Of a stretch of 15,446 nucleotides of DNA, positions 6,405-13,909 are shown piece by piece. A model generated the notes under the pieces. It did not search any database. It saw nothing but the letters and a program-made list of their open reading frames with translations, and was not told the DNA's origin. The position numbers and the translations under genes are program-made. The stretch comes from CAG-552 sp964516925 (GTDB lineage: Bacteria > Bacillota > Clostridia > Christensenellales > Pumilibacteraceae): contig CAZEXL010000024.1 in the NCBI GenBank assembly GCA_964516925.1, forward strand, positions 1 through 15,446, given 5' to 3'. The first letter of the stretch is position 1. Each line of letters opens with the position of its first letter.

Positions 6405-7927
6405 TAGCTGCGTTAAGTGCGCTTGGCGGCGTAATGCTTACCTTAATAAGTTTTAAGCTCATGCAAATATTACAGCTTTCGTCCTATCGATTTGACGGCG
6501 TTTGCAAATGGCTTAAAAGAACGAAATTCGATTATTTCGTAAGGTATTTTGCGCTTTCGTTTTTCAGTTTCGTAGCAATGTTCGTGGTCGTAATGTGCTT
6601 TTCGCCTTTGGGGCTATGGTCGCAATTCGGATTTGTTTTTTTTGTAGTCTTTTGCTGTTGCTTTGTTTACGCTACTAATAAGCAAAAAGGGAAGACGCCG
6701 CTTAAATTTACTTGCAGAATAATCAGACTGGCTATAGTCGATTTCGTTTTAAACGCTTTGCTTTGCTTTGCGTCCATGTGGTTTTTTAAAGATACGATTA
6801 TATCGTATAGTTTGGTCGGAGTAACGCCGCTAATCGTTTTCGTCACGCTTTGGCTGTCTCATATTATTCTGTTGCCGCTAGAACGCCTTATCGGCAGAAC
6901 GTATATAAACAAGGCGACGCAAAAGCTTGCTTTAACAAATCCGATAGTTATCGGCATAACCGGTAGCTACGGAAAAACCACCGCAAAAAAGGTGCTGGCT
7001 TCCTTTTTGCACGCTAAGTACACCGTGTTCGCTTCGCCCAACAGCTACAATACGCCTATGGGGCTTAGTAAGTGTATAAACGAAGAATACGGCGACGAAC
7101 AGATTTTCGTTGCGGAATTCGGAGCGCGTCGCGTAGGTGACGTAAAATATCTTAAAAAGATTTTCAAACCTCAATACGCAATGCTTACCGCAATAGGCAA
7201 TCAGCATCTCGAAACGTTCGGCAGCAAAGAAAATATCGTAAAAGAAAAGCTTTCCGTTTTGGACGGAGTAAAGTACGCGGTTACCTCGTCGGACGTAGCA
7301 AAAATCGCGCCCTTAGCCAAAGAAAAGGCAGACGTTATCGGCGACGAAGGCATGGCTTCGTATTCTAACGTAACTACCGATATCACCGGCACTAGGTTTA
7401 CGCTTACGATAAACGGCGAAAACGTTGAGATCTATACTAGATTAGTGGGCGATCATATTCCTTCGGTAATAACCATGTGCGCGCTAATGGCAGTTAAGTT
7501 TGGCGTAAGCCTTAAACAAATAAAAGAAATATCCGAAAAACTTCCGTTTGTCGATCACAGGCTGGAAGTTATGCGAAGCGGAGATATGGTCATTTTTGAC
7601 GATTCGTACAACAGCAATCCCGTAGGCGCGGAAAACGCGCTTAGGATATTAAGTACGTATAAGGGCACTAAAGTAATCGTTACACCCGGCTTTGTCGAGC
7701 TAGGCAAGGATTCTTTAAAATGCGCGCGGCAGCTAGGCAAGAGCATTGCCGAAGTTTGCGACTACGCCTTTTTGCTCGGCCCATACGCAAATGAAATTAA
7801 AGAAGGCATGGGCGACTATAAAAACGCGCGCATCGTGGAAAGTTTGCCTAAGGCAATGGAGGCGCTAAGCGGAATTGCGCCGCCGCTGGCTGTATTGTTC
7901 GAAAACGATTTACCTGATAATTACTAA
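6389..7927 (+). CDS. Membrane-fused MurF-like amide ligase
   Basis: A 512-residue protein in two parts. Residues 1-165 hold about five hydrophobic segments (near 4-26, 51-72, 76-95, 108-131, 137-163), which would put the N-terminus outside and the rest in the cytoplasm. Residues 186-512 are a Mur ligase central and C-terminal domain: ATP loop GITGSYGKTT (189-198), NSYNTPMG (218-225), VAEFGAR (241-247), AIGNQHLETFGS (268-279), then DHRLEV, DDSYNSNP and VLFENDLPDNY at the end. MurF enzymes add D-Ala-D-Ala (or similar) to a UDP-MurNAc peptide by ATP-driven acyl phosphate chemistry. The usual soluble N-domain that binds the UDP-MurNAc peptide is absent and the membrane domain stands in its place, so a lipid-linked or other envelope substrate is possible (inference). 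The start ATG follows a GGGGG site inside the hydrolase gene. Confidence 0.88.
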   Translation: MRFGVIAALSALGGVMLTLISFKLMQILQLSSYRFDGVCKWLKRTKFDYFVRYFALSFFSFVAMFVVVMCFSPLGLWSQFGFVFFVVFCCCFVYATNKQKGKTPLKFTCRIIRLAIVDFVLNALLCFASMWFFKDTIISYSLVGVTPLIVFVTLWLSHIILLPLERLIGRTYINKATQKLALTNPIVIGITGSYGKTTAKKVLASFLHAKYTVFASPNSYNTPMGLSKCINEEYGDEQIFVAEFGARRVGDVKYLKKIFKPQYAMLTAIGNQHLETFGSKENIVKEKLSVLDGVKYAVTSSDVAKIAPLAKEKADVIGDEGMASYSNVTTDITGTRFTLTINGENVEIYTRLVGDHIPSVITMCALMAVKFGVSLKQIKEISEKLPFVDHRLEVMRSGDMVIFDDSYNSNPVGAENALRILSTYKGTKVIVTPGFVELGKDSLKCARQLGKSIAEVCDYAFLLGPYANEIKEGMGDYKNARIVESLPKAMEALSGIAPPLAVLFENDLPDNY

Positions 7928-7936
7928 GGAGCGATT

Positions 7937-8677
7937 ATGGATAAACGAGTTGCGCTCGTTACCGGAGCTTCCCGAGGAATAGGCAAGGCGATTGCTTTGA
8001 CTTTGGGCAAAGACGGTTATAACGTGCTTGTAAATTGTGTAAAAAACGTCGATCTCGCAAAGCAAACCGCCGACGAGATTTGTAAAAACGGCGGTAGGGC
8101 GGACGTGTTTAAAGCCGACGTTTCTAAGCCGAACGAAGTAAAAGCCATGTACGACTACGCGGCTAAAACGTTCGGTTTTGTAGATACCGTAGTAAACAAC
8201 GCCGGCGTATGTCGTTATGCGCTTTTTACCGACGAAACGGACGACGGTTACGATGCCGTAATGAACGTCAATTTGCGAGGCGTATTCAACGTATGCCGTG
8301 CCTTTGCTCCCGATATGATAAGTAATAGGTTCGGAAGAATAATCAACGTTTCGTCTATGTGGGGGCTCGTGGGGGCGTCTTGCGAAGCGGTTTATTCTGC
8401 ATCTAAGGCAGGCGTAATAGGATTTACCGTTGCGCTTGCAAAAGAGCTTGGTCCGTCGGGAATAACGGTAAATGCGGTTGCGCCCGGCGTAATAAACACC
8501 GATATGCTCGCAAACGTTTCAAACGAAACGATAACCGCGCTAAAAGACGAAACGCCCGTAGGCAGAATAGGCAGTCCGCAAGACGTAGCTAGCGCCGTGG
8601 AATATCTGGCTTCTAGGCAAGCTTCGTTCGTTACCGGTGAAATTATAAATTGTTCCGGCGGATTCGTAATAAAATAA
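7937..8677 (+). CDS. SDR-family NAD(P)-dependent oxidoreductase, FabG-like
   Basis: A 246-residue classical short-chain dehydrogenase/reductase: dinucleotide loop TGASRGIG (9-16), DVSKP (61-65), NNAG (87-90), catalytic Ser140 in NVSSMWG, and Tyr153/Lys157 in YSASK, followed by VNAVAPG and the C-terminal TGEIINCSGGF. Size and motifs match FabG-type 3-oxoacyl-ACP reductases, but the family is broad. YmfI-type reductases that act on modified elongation factor P are very similar, and so are various alcohol dehydrogenases. AAGGAG (7926-7931) precedes the ATG, 9 bases after the ligase stop, so it is probably the last gene of the operon. The fold is certain, the substrate is not. Confidence 0.93.
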   Translation: MDKRVALVTGASRGIGKAIALTLGKDGYNVLVNCVKNVDLAKQTADEICKNGGRADVFKADVSKPNEVKAMYDYAAKTFGFVDTVVNNAGVCRYALFTDETDDGYDAVMNVNLRGVFNVCRAFAPDMISNRFGRIINVSSMWGLVGASCEAVYSASKAGVIGFTVALAKELGPSGITVNAVAPGVINTDMLANVSNETITALKDETPVGRIGSPQDVASAVEYLASRQASFVTGEIINCSGGFVIK

Positions 8678-8712
8678 AAAAGCGTAAACGCGCTCAACTA
8701 AAAAGGCAATAA

Positions 8713-8744
8713 AAAAACTCCGATTGTAATCAATCGGAGTTTTT
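8713..8744. terminator. Shared terminator between convergent genes
   Basis: Perfect 14-bp arms (8713-8726 and 8731-8744) around TAAT, with A5/T5 ends on the two sides. It can end both the + strand SDR operon and the - strand surface-protein gene, whose stop is at 8758. Confidence 0.85.
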
Positions 8745-8757
8745 ATCGTTTACTCGA

Positions 8758-11700
8758 TTAGTCGTCGAAGTCGTTGCGTTGCTTGGGTTCGCTTTGTGCG
8801 ATCGGTTCGGGCGTTATAACTTCTTCGTTTTTAACTTCTGCCTTTTTGGTTGCAGGAGCATCGTCGTCGTTGAATTTATCTATTTCCGACGTCGGGTTAA
8901 CTTGTTCGGGCTCTTGTTCTATAACGACGTTCGAGCTTTCCTTGTCGTCGTCGAACGAATTCTCGTTGCTCATCGATTCGGGATATCCGTATCTGCGGTC
9001 GTACGAACTGAGCTGAGCCTTAACCTTGCGGCGAGACGCTTTTTCTATTGCGGAACGGATTATAGAACCTACGATTGCAAGAATGATTGCTACGCCGAAT
9101 AAGATAGAGGGGATAAGCCACCACTTTTCGGTATCGGATTCGGTAGTATCGGTAACTTCGTCCTCCGTTTCGTCGCTTTCCTCTGCGTCAACGTGATTGT
9201 CGATAATTTTCAAGGTCGCCGTTTCTTCAATCTCTTCGTCGCTGCTGCCAAGATCCACAAGACCTACGTAAGCGATGTAAAGCTGACCGCTAACGTATCT
9301 GTTGGGATAAGCAATGTCGCCTAAAGCCGCTCTTAAGTAAAGGGTAGAAGCGGTTTCGCCCGAAGCGATATAGAATTGATAGGTGCGGAATTCGTATTTG
9401 TTTGTAAGGCTGTCGGTGGTAAGAACTTTTTCGAACTTAACCTTCGAGTAGTTGTCGTCGCCCGACAGATACAAAGCCGCGCCGTAAGGATCGGCTGATT
9501 GATTTTCGGTGTCGTTGATTATTACTGCCATGGAAACCGAAAGCATATAATACGAATTTGCTTCGAGCTTAACAGGATTAATAAGCTGAGTAACCGCAGC
9601 GGTGTTGCGAGTTTGAATCGTATAAACGCTGTCGAACTTGTTTTCTAGATTGTTATATGCCTTGGTGATTTCGGCAGGAATATAAGAATTGCCTACGTTG
9701 TTAAGCTTTGCGTTGGGATCGAATACGCCGTATTCGAAGTTGCCTTCGGCTTGTTCTGCCGATTCGATTAAGCTCCAGTTGTTGGACTTTTTGATTGCGT
9801 TTGAGTCGGTTGCGTCGTAAGCGAAGAAGTCAAACGACGAGAACGAATACATATCGTAAGAAAGATCGGTATTGCGTTCGGTCTTAAACTGAGCGTATTT
9901 GGTGTCGAAGTCGCCGTCCGACAAAGTTTCAAGAGCAACTTCGGCAACGTAAATGCTGCCGGAAGCTTTTTGCGACTTGTTGCCCAAAGCAATGTTAACG
10001 GTTGCGGTATAATCTATGCCGGTGCCATCCTCGAACGCTTTGTCGCCTTGCAAATAGAACTCGTACGTTTTAAAACCGGAGGTCGATTTAATGTTTTTAA
10101 CGGATGCAACCGCAACTCCGTTTACGTCTATCCAAAGGTTTGCTCCCGAGCCTTCCATGCCGATTGCGCGCAAGGTAACGGACAACTTATAGTCGTCGTC
10201 GCTTGCAAGCGTTATCGAAGAGGACGTATATCCGAAGTACGAAAGCTCGTTCGAAGCGAGCAAAAGCATGCTGGGATATCTGGTGGAGTTATAGTATTCG
10301 TTGGTTGCTTGCGATACGGGGTTGGGTACGTTAAGGTACTTAACGAAGTTTGCGCTGTAATGTTCGGCGTCGGTAAGAATCACGCCCGAAACGGAATTTT
10401 CGGTGCGATTGCCGATTTCCGTCCATTGTACGGGAACTAGCGGATACTCGTCGCCGTAATTTTCGGCTTCGAAGAATCTGCCGTTGTCAACGGTGGTAGA
10501 GGGGGTGGAGTCGAACGAAACGACCGTGCCCGCTGTGCTGTTATTATTAAAGAAAGAGTACGAAACTTCTTCCAAGCGAACGTCGTCGAAAAGAACGGTT
10601 CCCGTGCAGTTGCCGTCATAGCCGAGCCAAAGCTGAAGTTTTACGTTGCAGTCTTTTACTACCGACCCGCGAACGTAGAAGTAGTATTTCTTCCAGCCGT
10701 ATCTTGCGTCGATATCGCCGCTGCCTGCAACGGAGTCGATATCCACGGGGTTAAGCACATATTCATCCGAAGCGATGTTGCTTTCGCCGGTTATAACTAG
10801 CGAAGCGTTGCTGTCGTCGTTGAAGTTTTGCGAATTAGCCCAAACGCTTACGCGATAGAACTTGTTGCGTTCGATAGTGAATTCTCCGGATTCAACGCCT
10901 ACGTTAGCGTCGGAAGTCGCCGACATAACCAATATATTGCGATCGGAAAGCAAATCAAGGTTGCCGTACGGAGTGTACGGATTGTCGGTAAGACCGTAGT
11001 CGTTGTTCTCGTCAAAGGATTTGCCTGCGTCGTAAGTGCCTACGTAAAGAGCGTGACCGGAGTCAACGTCGCTTTTAAAGATTTTGGTCCAGCCGTTTAA
11101 TCCCGAAGCAAAGCTTCCGATTTCGTCCGAAGAGCCGTTGGCTTTAAGAACCTGCGAACTTTTTACGCCTACGTCGGAGTTAAAGTCCTTTACTATAACG
11201 TTTTCGCTACTGCCGATTCCGTCCGTTTCCTCGTAAAAGGCGTTAGCCGAAAGCTTAACGCAAGTTACGTTGTCGAAAAACGCGTATCCGTTGGACGGAG
11301 TGATATGCTCGATGTAGCCTTCTTCGCCTATTTCGCCGTACGTGTAGCAATCGCCCACCTGAAGATTTACGGTGGTCGAAACGGTATTGTCGGCAGTGGC
11401 GACGTAAATAACGTATTCGGTAAATCCGAACATGCCGTTATCTATTTCGGTATGGTTGTCGATATTCCAAAAACCGATGTCGTAATCGAAGCCGCTTAAT
11501 TTGATAACTGCGCCTCGATCCTGAACGAACACGCCGGTTTTAACCCACGCCGAAAATTTATAGAAGCTGTAAGCCGACAATTCGATAGCTTGCGAAGAAT
11601 ATCCGTACGCCGTGCCGATTGCCGACGACGAATTGGTATTTATCATAAGCACGTTGCTGTTCGTGCCGGGGAAGTACCATTTGCCGTTTTTGTTGTCGGT

Positions 11701-12063
11701 GTTTCGTCCGAAGGGCGTTTCGGGTCTTGCGTTTGCATATTCGGAATAGCTGTCAAGCTTGGTTTTTTCCATAAAATCTTCGTCGATATCGGCGCTTGCG
11801 CTAAGATTAACAATACCCGAAATAACATCGCCGCCAAAGTCACCCTTATAACCGGAATCCCAGTTGGAAGCGAGTTTAACGACCGAAGAGCTTGTCGACG
11901 GGAACTGGCCGTCGGTAACCGTTATCGTGGAGTAATCCGTCGGAGTCGTCGCGGTAGCGGCGTAAGCGGTGGTAAAACTCATGCACGACAAGGCGATAAC
12001 CAGCGCAACGAGGGCGCAAGTTAATAAGTTTAGTCCTTTTTTAATTTTACTCATGTTTTTCAT
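8758..12063 (-). CDS. Large membrane-anchored surface protein with four repeated modules
   Basis: An 1101-residue protein of unknown function. It starts with a Sec signal peptide (basic MKNMSKIKKG, hydrophobic 11-30, likely cleavage after AYA at 35). Four homologous beta-type modules follow, near 60-272, 318-500, 541-713 and 763-938. Each has a strand such as ELSAYSFYKFSAWVKTG (161), FTIERNKFYRVSVWANS (395), SITLASDDDYKLSVTLRA (616) or VKLEANSYYMLSVSMAV (831). Then comes a YxFY-type strand (EYVIYVAT, KYYFYVRG, TYEFYLQG, TYQFYIAS) and a closing strand such as GTVLFDDVRLEEV. The pattern recalls galactose-binding/carbohydrate-binding jelly rolls. A Glu/Asp/Thr-rich linker (943-979) leads to one membrane helix (981-1003), a basic stop-transfer stretch (RRKVKAQ) and an acidic cytoplasmic tail of about 98 residues. 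There is no LPXTG. AAGGTG lies just before ATG 12063. Carbohydrate binding is inference. Confidence 0.8.
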   Translation of the reverse strand: MKNMSKIKKGLNLLTCALVALVIALSCMSFTTAYAATATTPTDYSTITVTDGQFPSTSSSVVKLASNWDSGYKGDFGGDVISGIVNLSASADIDEDFMEKTKLDSYSEYANARPETPFGRNTDNKNGKWYFPGTNSNVLMINTNSSSAIGTAYGYSSQAIELSAYSFYKFSAWVKTGVFVQDRGAVIKLSGFDYDIGFWNIDNHTEIDNGMFGFTEYVIYVATADNTVSTTVNLQVGDCYTYGEIGEEGYIEHITPSNGYAFFDNVTCVKLSANAFYEETDGIGSSENVIVKDFNSDVGVKSSQVLKANGSSDEIGSFASGLNGWTKIFKSDVDSGHALYVGTYDAGKSFDENNDYGLTDNPYTPYGNLDLLSDRNILVMSATSDANVGVESGEFTIERNKFYRVSVWANSQNFNDDSNASLVITGESNIASDEYVLNPVDIDSVAGSGDIDARYGWKKYYFYVRGSVVKDCNVKLQLWLGYDGNCTGTVLFDDVRLEEVSYSFFNNNSTAGTVVSFDSTPSTTVDNGRFFEAENYGDEYPLVPVQWTEIGNRTENSVSGVILTDAEHYSANFVKYLNVPNPVSQATNEYYNSTRYPSMLLLASNELSYFGYTSSSITLASDDDYKLSVTLRAIGMEGSGANLWIDVNGVAVASVKNIKSTSGFKTYEFYLQGDKAFEDGTGIDYTATVNIALGNKSQKASGSIYVAEVALETLSDGDFDTKYAQFKTERNTDLSYDMYSFSSFDFFAYDATDSNAIKKSNNWSLIESAEQAEGNFEYGVFDPNAKLNNVGNSYIPAEITKAYNNLENKFDSVYTIQTRNTAAVTQLINPVKLEANSYYMLSVSMAVIINDTENQSADPYGAALYLSGDDNYSKVKFEKVLTTDSLTNKYEFRTYQFYIASGETASTLYLRAALGDIAYPNRYVSGQLYIAYVGLVDLGSSDEEIEETATLKIIDNHVDAEESDETEDEVTDTTESDTEKWWLIPSILFGVAIILAIVGSIIRSAIEKASRRKVKAQLSSYDRRYGYPESMSNENSFDDDKESSNVVIEQEPEQVNPTSEIDKFNDDDAPATKKAEVKNEEVITPEPIAQSEPKQRNDFDD

Positions 12064-12126
12064 CGTTCACCTTGCAAAAAAGTATTAGTGTAAAATTCTA
12101 GCGTGTTATATACGCATACAAACTAT

Positions 12127-12155
12127 ATTATATAATATTTGCCATAAATTTGCAA
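12127..12155 (-). promoter_or_regulatory. Candidate promoter of the surface-protein gene
   Basis: On the minus strand TTGCAA (12155-12150), a 17-base spacer and TATAAT (12132-12127), leaving a leader of roughly 55-60 bases before ATG 12063. Other AT-rich -10-like boxes are nearby, so the choice is tentative. Confidence 0.45.
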
Positions 12156-12243
12156 TCAAATAACGGCTTAAATTAAATTTTCTTTACAGTTAATATGCGG
12201 CTTTTGTAATTATTTTGCTTCAAATGCGGAAAAACTATTTACG

Positions 12244-12609
12244 ATGAAAAAGCCAATTAAGAGATTAGTGATGATTTTAGGAGGACTGGGCGTCGGATTT
12301 GCCAACGGTTTTTTCGGCGGCGGAGGCGGAATGTTGTGCGTTCCGCTTTTAGACAAGCTTCTTTTAGAAAAAACGAAAATAGCCCACGCTACGGCAATGC
12401 TTATAATTCTGCCCATAAGCGTAGCCAGCGCGATAACGTACGTAGCCGGCGGTTGTTTTGATTTTAAGCTTACGCTTTTTGTCGGAGGCGGCGTTATCGC
12501 AGGCGGAATAATAGGGGCGTTGCTACTGAAAAAGCTTAATTCCTCGATAGTTGCCGTCGCTTTTGCGTTGCTTATGATTGCTGCCGGCGTAAAGCTTGCG
12601 TTCTTCTAG
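12244..12609 (+). CDS. TSUP (TauE/SafE-type) permease, first half-size subunit
   Basis: A 121-residue membrane protein matching one half of a TSUP/DUF81 permease. The conserved glycine-rich first helix (LGGLGVGFANGFFGGGGG, 12-29) is followed by the MLCVPLL motif, then about three more hydrophobic segments (48-68, 76-96, 102-120). Full-length TSUP proteins are about 250 residues and carry two such halves; here the second half is the next gene. Family members move sulfur-containing anions or other small organic anions across the membrane; the substrate here is unknown. The start at ATG 12244 has no clear ribosome binding site. The stop (TAG 12607-12609) is one base before the next ATG, so the two are coupled. 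Confidence 0.85.
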   Translation: MKKPIKRLVMILGGLGVGFANGFFGGGGGMLCVPLLDKLLLEKTKIAHATAMLIILPISVASAITYVAGGCFDFKLTLFVGGGVIAGGIIGALLLKKLNSSIVAVAFALLMIAAGVKLAFF

Positions 12610-12610
12610 T

Positions 12611-13024
12611 ATGACGATAATATATATTATAGTCGGCGTAGTGGGCGGAATAATAGGCGGAATGGGAATGGGCGGCGGAACGCTGCTTATACCGCTGTTG
12701 ACTATTTTTTGCAACGTGTCTCAGCATATCGCGCAATCGGTTAATCTTATAGCGTTCGTTCCCATGTCCGTAGTGGCAGTAATAATTCACGCCAAAAACA
12801 AACTTATAAAAGGCGAATACTTTTGGTGGATCGCGGTGCCGGCAACGATAGTCGGGGTAGTAGCGTCGCTTATAATAGGCGGCATAGACGGCAAAATTTT
12901 GTCTCGAAGTTTCGGTTATTTTCTTATAGTGTTGGGCGTTTATCAACTTGTCGTCGCGATAATAAACGCCGTAAAGGCGAAAAACGACGAAAGTCAAAAC
13001 AAAAAGGGGGAAGATAAAAATTGA
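12611..13024 (+). CDS. TSUP permease, second half-size subunit
   Basis: A 137-residue membrane protein that is homologous in layout to the preceding gene. Its glycine-rich helix IVGVVGGIIGGMGMGGG is followed by TLLIPLL (N-terminal 25 residues), then SVNLIAFVPMS and two or three further membrane segments, and a charged lysine-rich tail (KAKNDESQNKKGEDKN). I start it at ATG 12611, one base after the upstream stop; a TTG at 12596 is possible. No ribosome site is seen, as expected for termination-reinitiation. The two genes lie in different frames and each has its own complete first-helix motif, so this is a gene pair, not one gene broken by a frameshift. Its stop overlaps the lipoprotein start by four bases. 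Confidence 0.83.
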   Translation: MTIIYIIVGVVGGIIGGMGMGGGTLLIPLLTIFCNVSQHIAQSVNLIAFVPMSVVAVIIHAKNKLIKGEYFWWIAVPATIVGVVASLIIGGIDGKILSRSFGYFLIVLGVYQLVVAIINAVKAKNDESQNKKGEDKN

Positions 13025-13749
13025 TAAAAAAAGTGTTTGCGATTATTTTGGCGGCAACGTTTTGCTGCGTAGTTTGCGGCTGCGATAACGCCGAGGCAAA
13101 AGAAAAAACGGGCGTAGCTTACGCAGTCAGCGAAGATTGTCCGATAAAAGCAACGGTTAAGGTGGACGGCGACGGCAAAATCGTCGAAGCAAAGCTTAGC
13201 GAATACGTTTCGATGTACGATATAGGCAAGCTAGAATACGGACGTTCGTTTGGTACGGAAGTTATCGATGCTCAAAGCGGATACGCTAAGTTTGTCGGCG
13301 TAGGCGAAAAAGTTTTTGTTTTGGACGACGGCGTGTACAAAAACGGAACGACTAGCTTTAACGAGCTTATATCCGCGTCCGGCGGTGCGGAGTGGTATAT
13401 AAACGAACTTACAAGCGGAAACTTCGATATTCTAACCGCGCAAGGCGAACCGCTTAATATCCCGTTTGACCGTTACGACGGTTATAGGCTAAGCAAAAAA
13501 GAATGGGGCGACAAACTTAAAAACGGTTATCACGACGGCAAAGAGTACGAATATAGCTACAAAGATAACGTGTACAAATTGCTTACGCACGTAAAAAACC
13601 ACGGTTTTTACGAATACACGGGGCTTGAACGTCCTAGCGGCAAAGACGGGACGTACAAAATAGGCAAGTACGACACGTTAGTTAACCTGCCTAATTTTCA
13701 CGATTACGTAGGCGCGTTAAAAAAAGCGTACGATAAAGCGGTCGAATAA
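13021..13749 (+). CDS. Secreted lipoprotein, weakly FMN-binding-domain-like
   Basis: A 242-residue lipoprotein: basic MIKK, hydrophobic stretch, and lipobox V-C-G-C with Cys21 as the lipidated residue. The mature part begins after an acidic/lysine-rich spacer. A segment IKATVKVDGDGKIVEAKLSEY (42-62) resembles the beta-hairpin common in extracellular FMN-binding-domain proteins. However, the S-G-A-T type flavinylation motif is not present: ISASGGAEWY at 117-126 is the nearest and lacks the acceptor Thr in place. Function is therefore unassigned. The start is a TTG at 13021 (stop of the TSUP gene at 13022-13024), with GGGGG about 11 bases upstream. Overlap with the TSUP pair suggests it works with them, perhaps as a binding or accessory subunit (inference). 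Confidence 0.7.
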   Translation: MIKKVFAIILAATFCCVVCGCDNAEAKEKTGVAYAVSEDCPIKATVKVDGDGKIVEAKLSEYVSMYDIGKLEYGRSFGTEVIDAQSGYAKFVGVGEKVFVLDDGVYKNGTTSFNELISASGGAEWYINELTSGNFDILTAQGEPLNIPFDRYDGYRLSKKEWGDKLKNGYHDGKEYEYSYKDNVYKLLTHVKNHGFYEYTGLERPSGKDGTYKIGKYDTLVNLPNFHDYVGALKKAYDKAVE

Positions 13750-13774
13750 AAAAACGACGTTCTATTTTTTGCGG

Positions 13775-13812
13775 CAAGCTCATACTCTACATTGAGTACG
13801 GGCTTGTTTTAT
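13775..13812 (+). terminator. Intrinsic terminator after the TSUP-lipoprotein unit
   Basis: A 13-bp stem with one mismatch and one G-T pair (arms 13775-13787 and 13794-13806) around the loop TACATT, followed by TTTTAT. Confidence 0.75.
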
Positions 13813-13821
13813 ATTTCCTAG

Positions 13822-13847
13822 TGAGTAAAAAAACACATAAATACTCA
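13822..13847 (+). repeat. Inverted repeat upstream of pdaB
   Basis: TGAGTA (13822-13827) and TACTCA (13842-13847) are separated by 14 AT-rich bases. It is in the 100 bases before the deacetylase gene and could be an operator; chance is not excluded. Confidence 0.3.
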
Positions 13848-13909
13848 AAATTCGACTTAAAACTCAATAAAAATCAAACTATTTTTTGTTATTATAGGAG
13901 CGCAACCGA

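Noticed and set aside
8774..12024. Several long open frames on + opposite the surface-protein gene
   Set aside because: They lack ribosome sites and family features, their composition mirrors the antisense coding frame, and the minus frame encodes a coherent 1101-residue secreted protein.
12244..13024. A single TSUP gene broken by a frameshift
   Set aside because: The second frame has its own start motif one base after the first stop, and each half begins with the conserved glycine-rich helix, as separate subunits would.
13775..13860. CRISPR-like or direct repeats between the lipoprotein and pdaB
   Set aside because: The repeated ACTCAA-type words are short, irregularly spaced and AT-rich; there is no repeat-spacer order.
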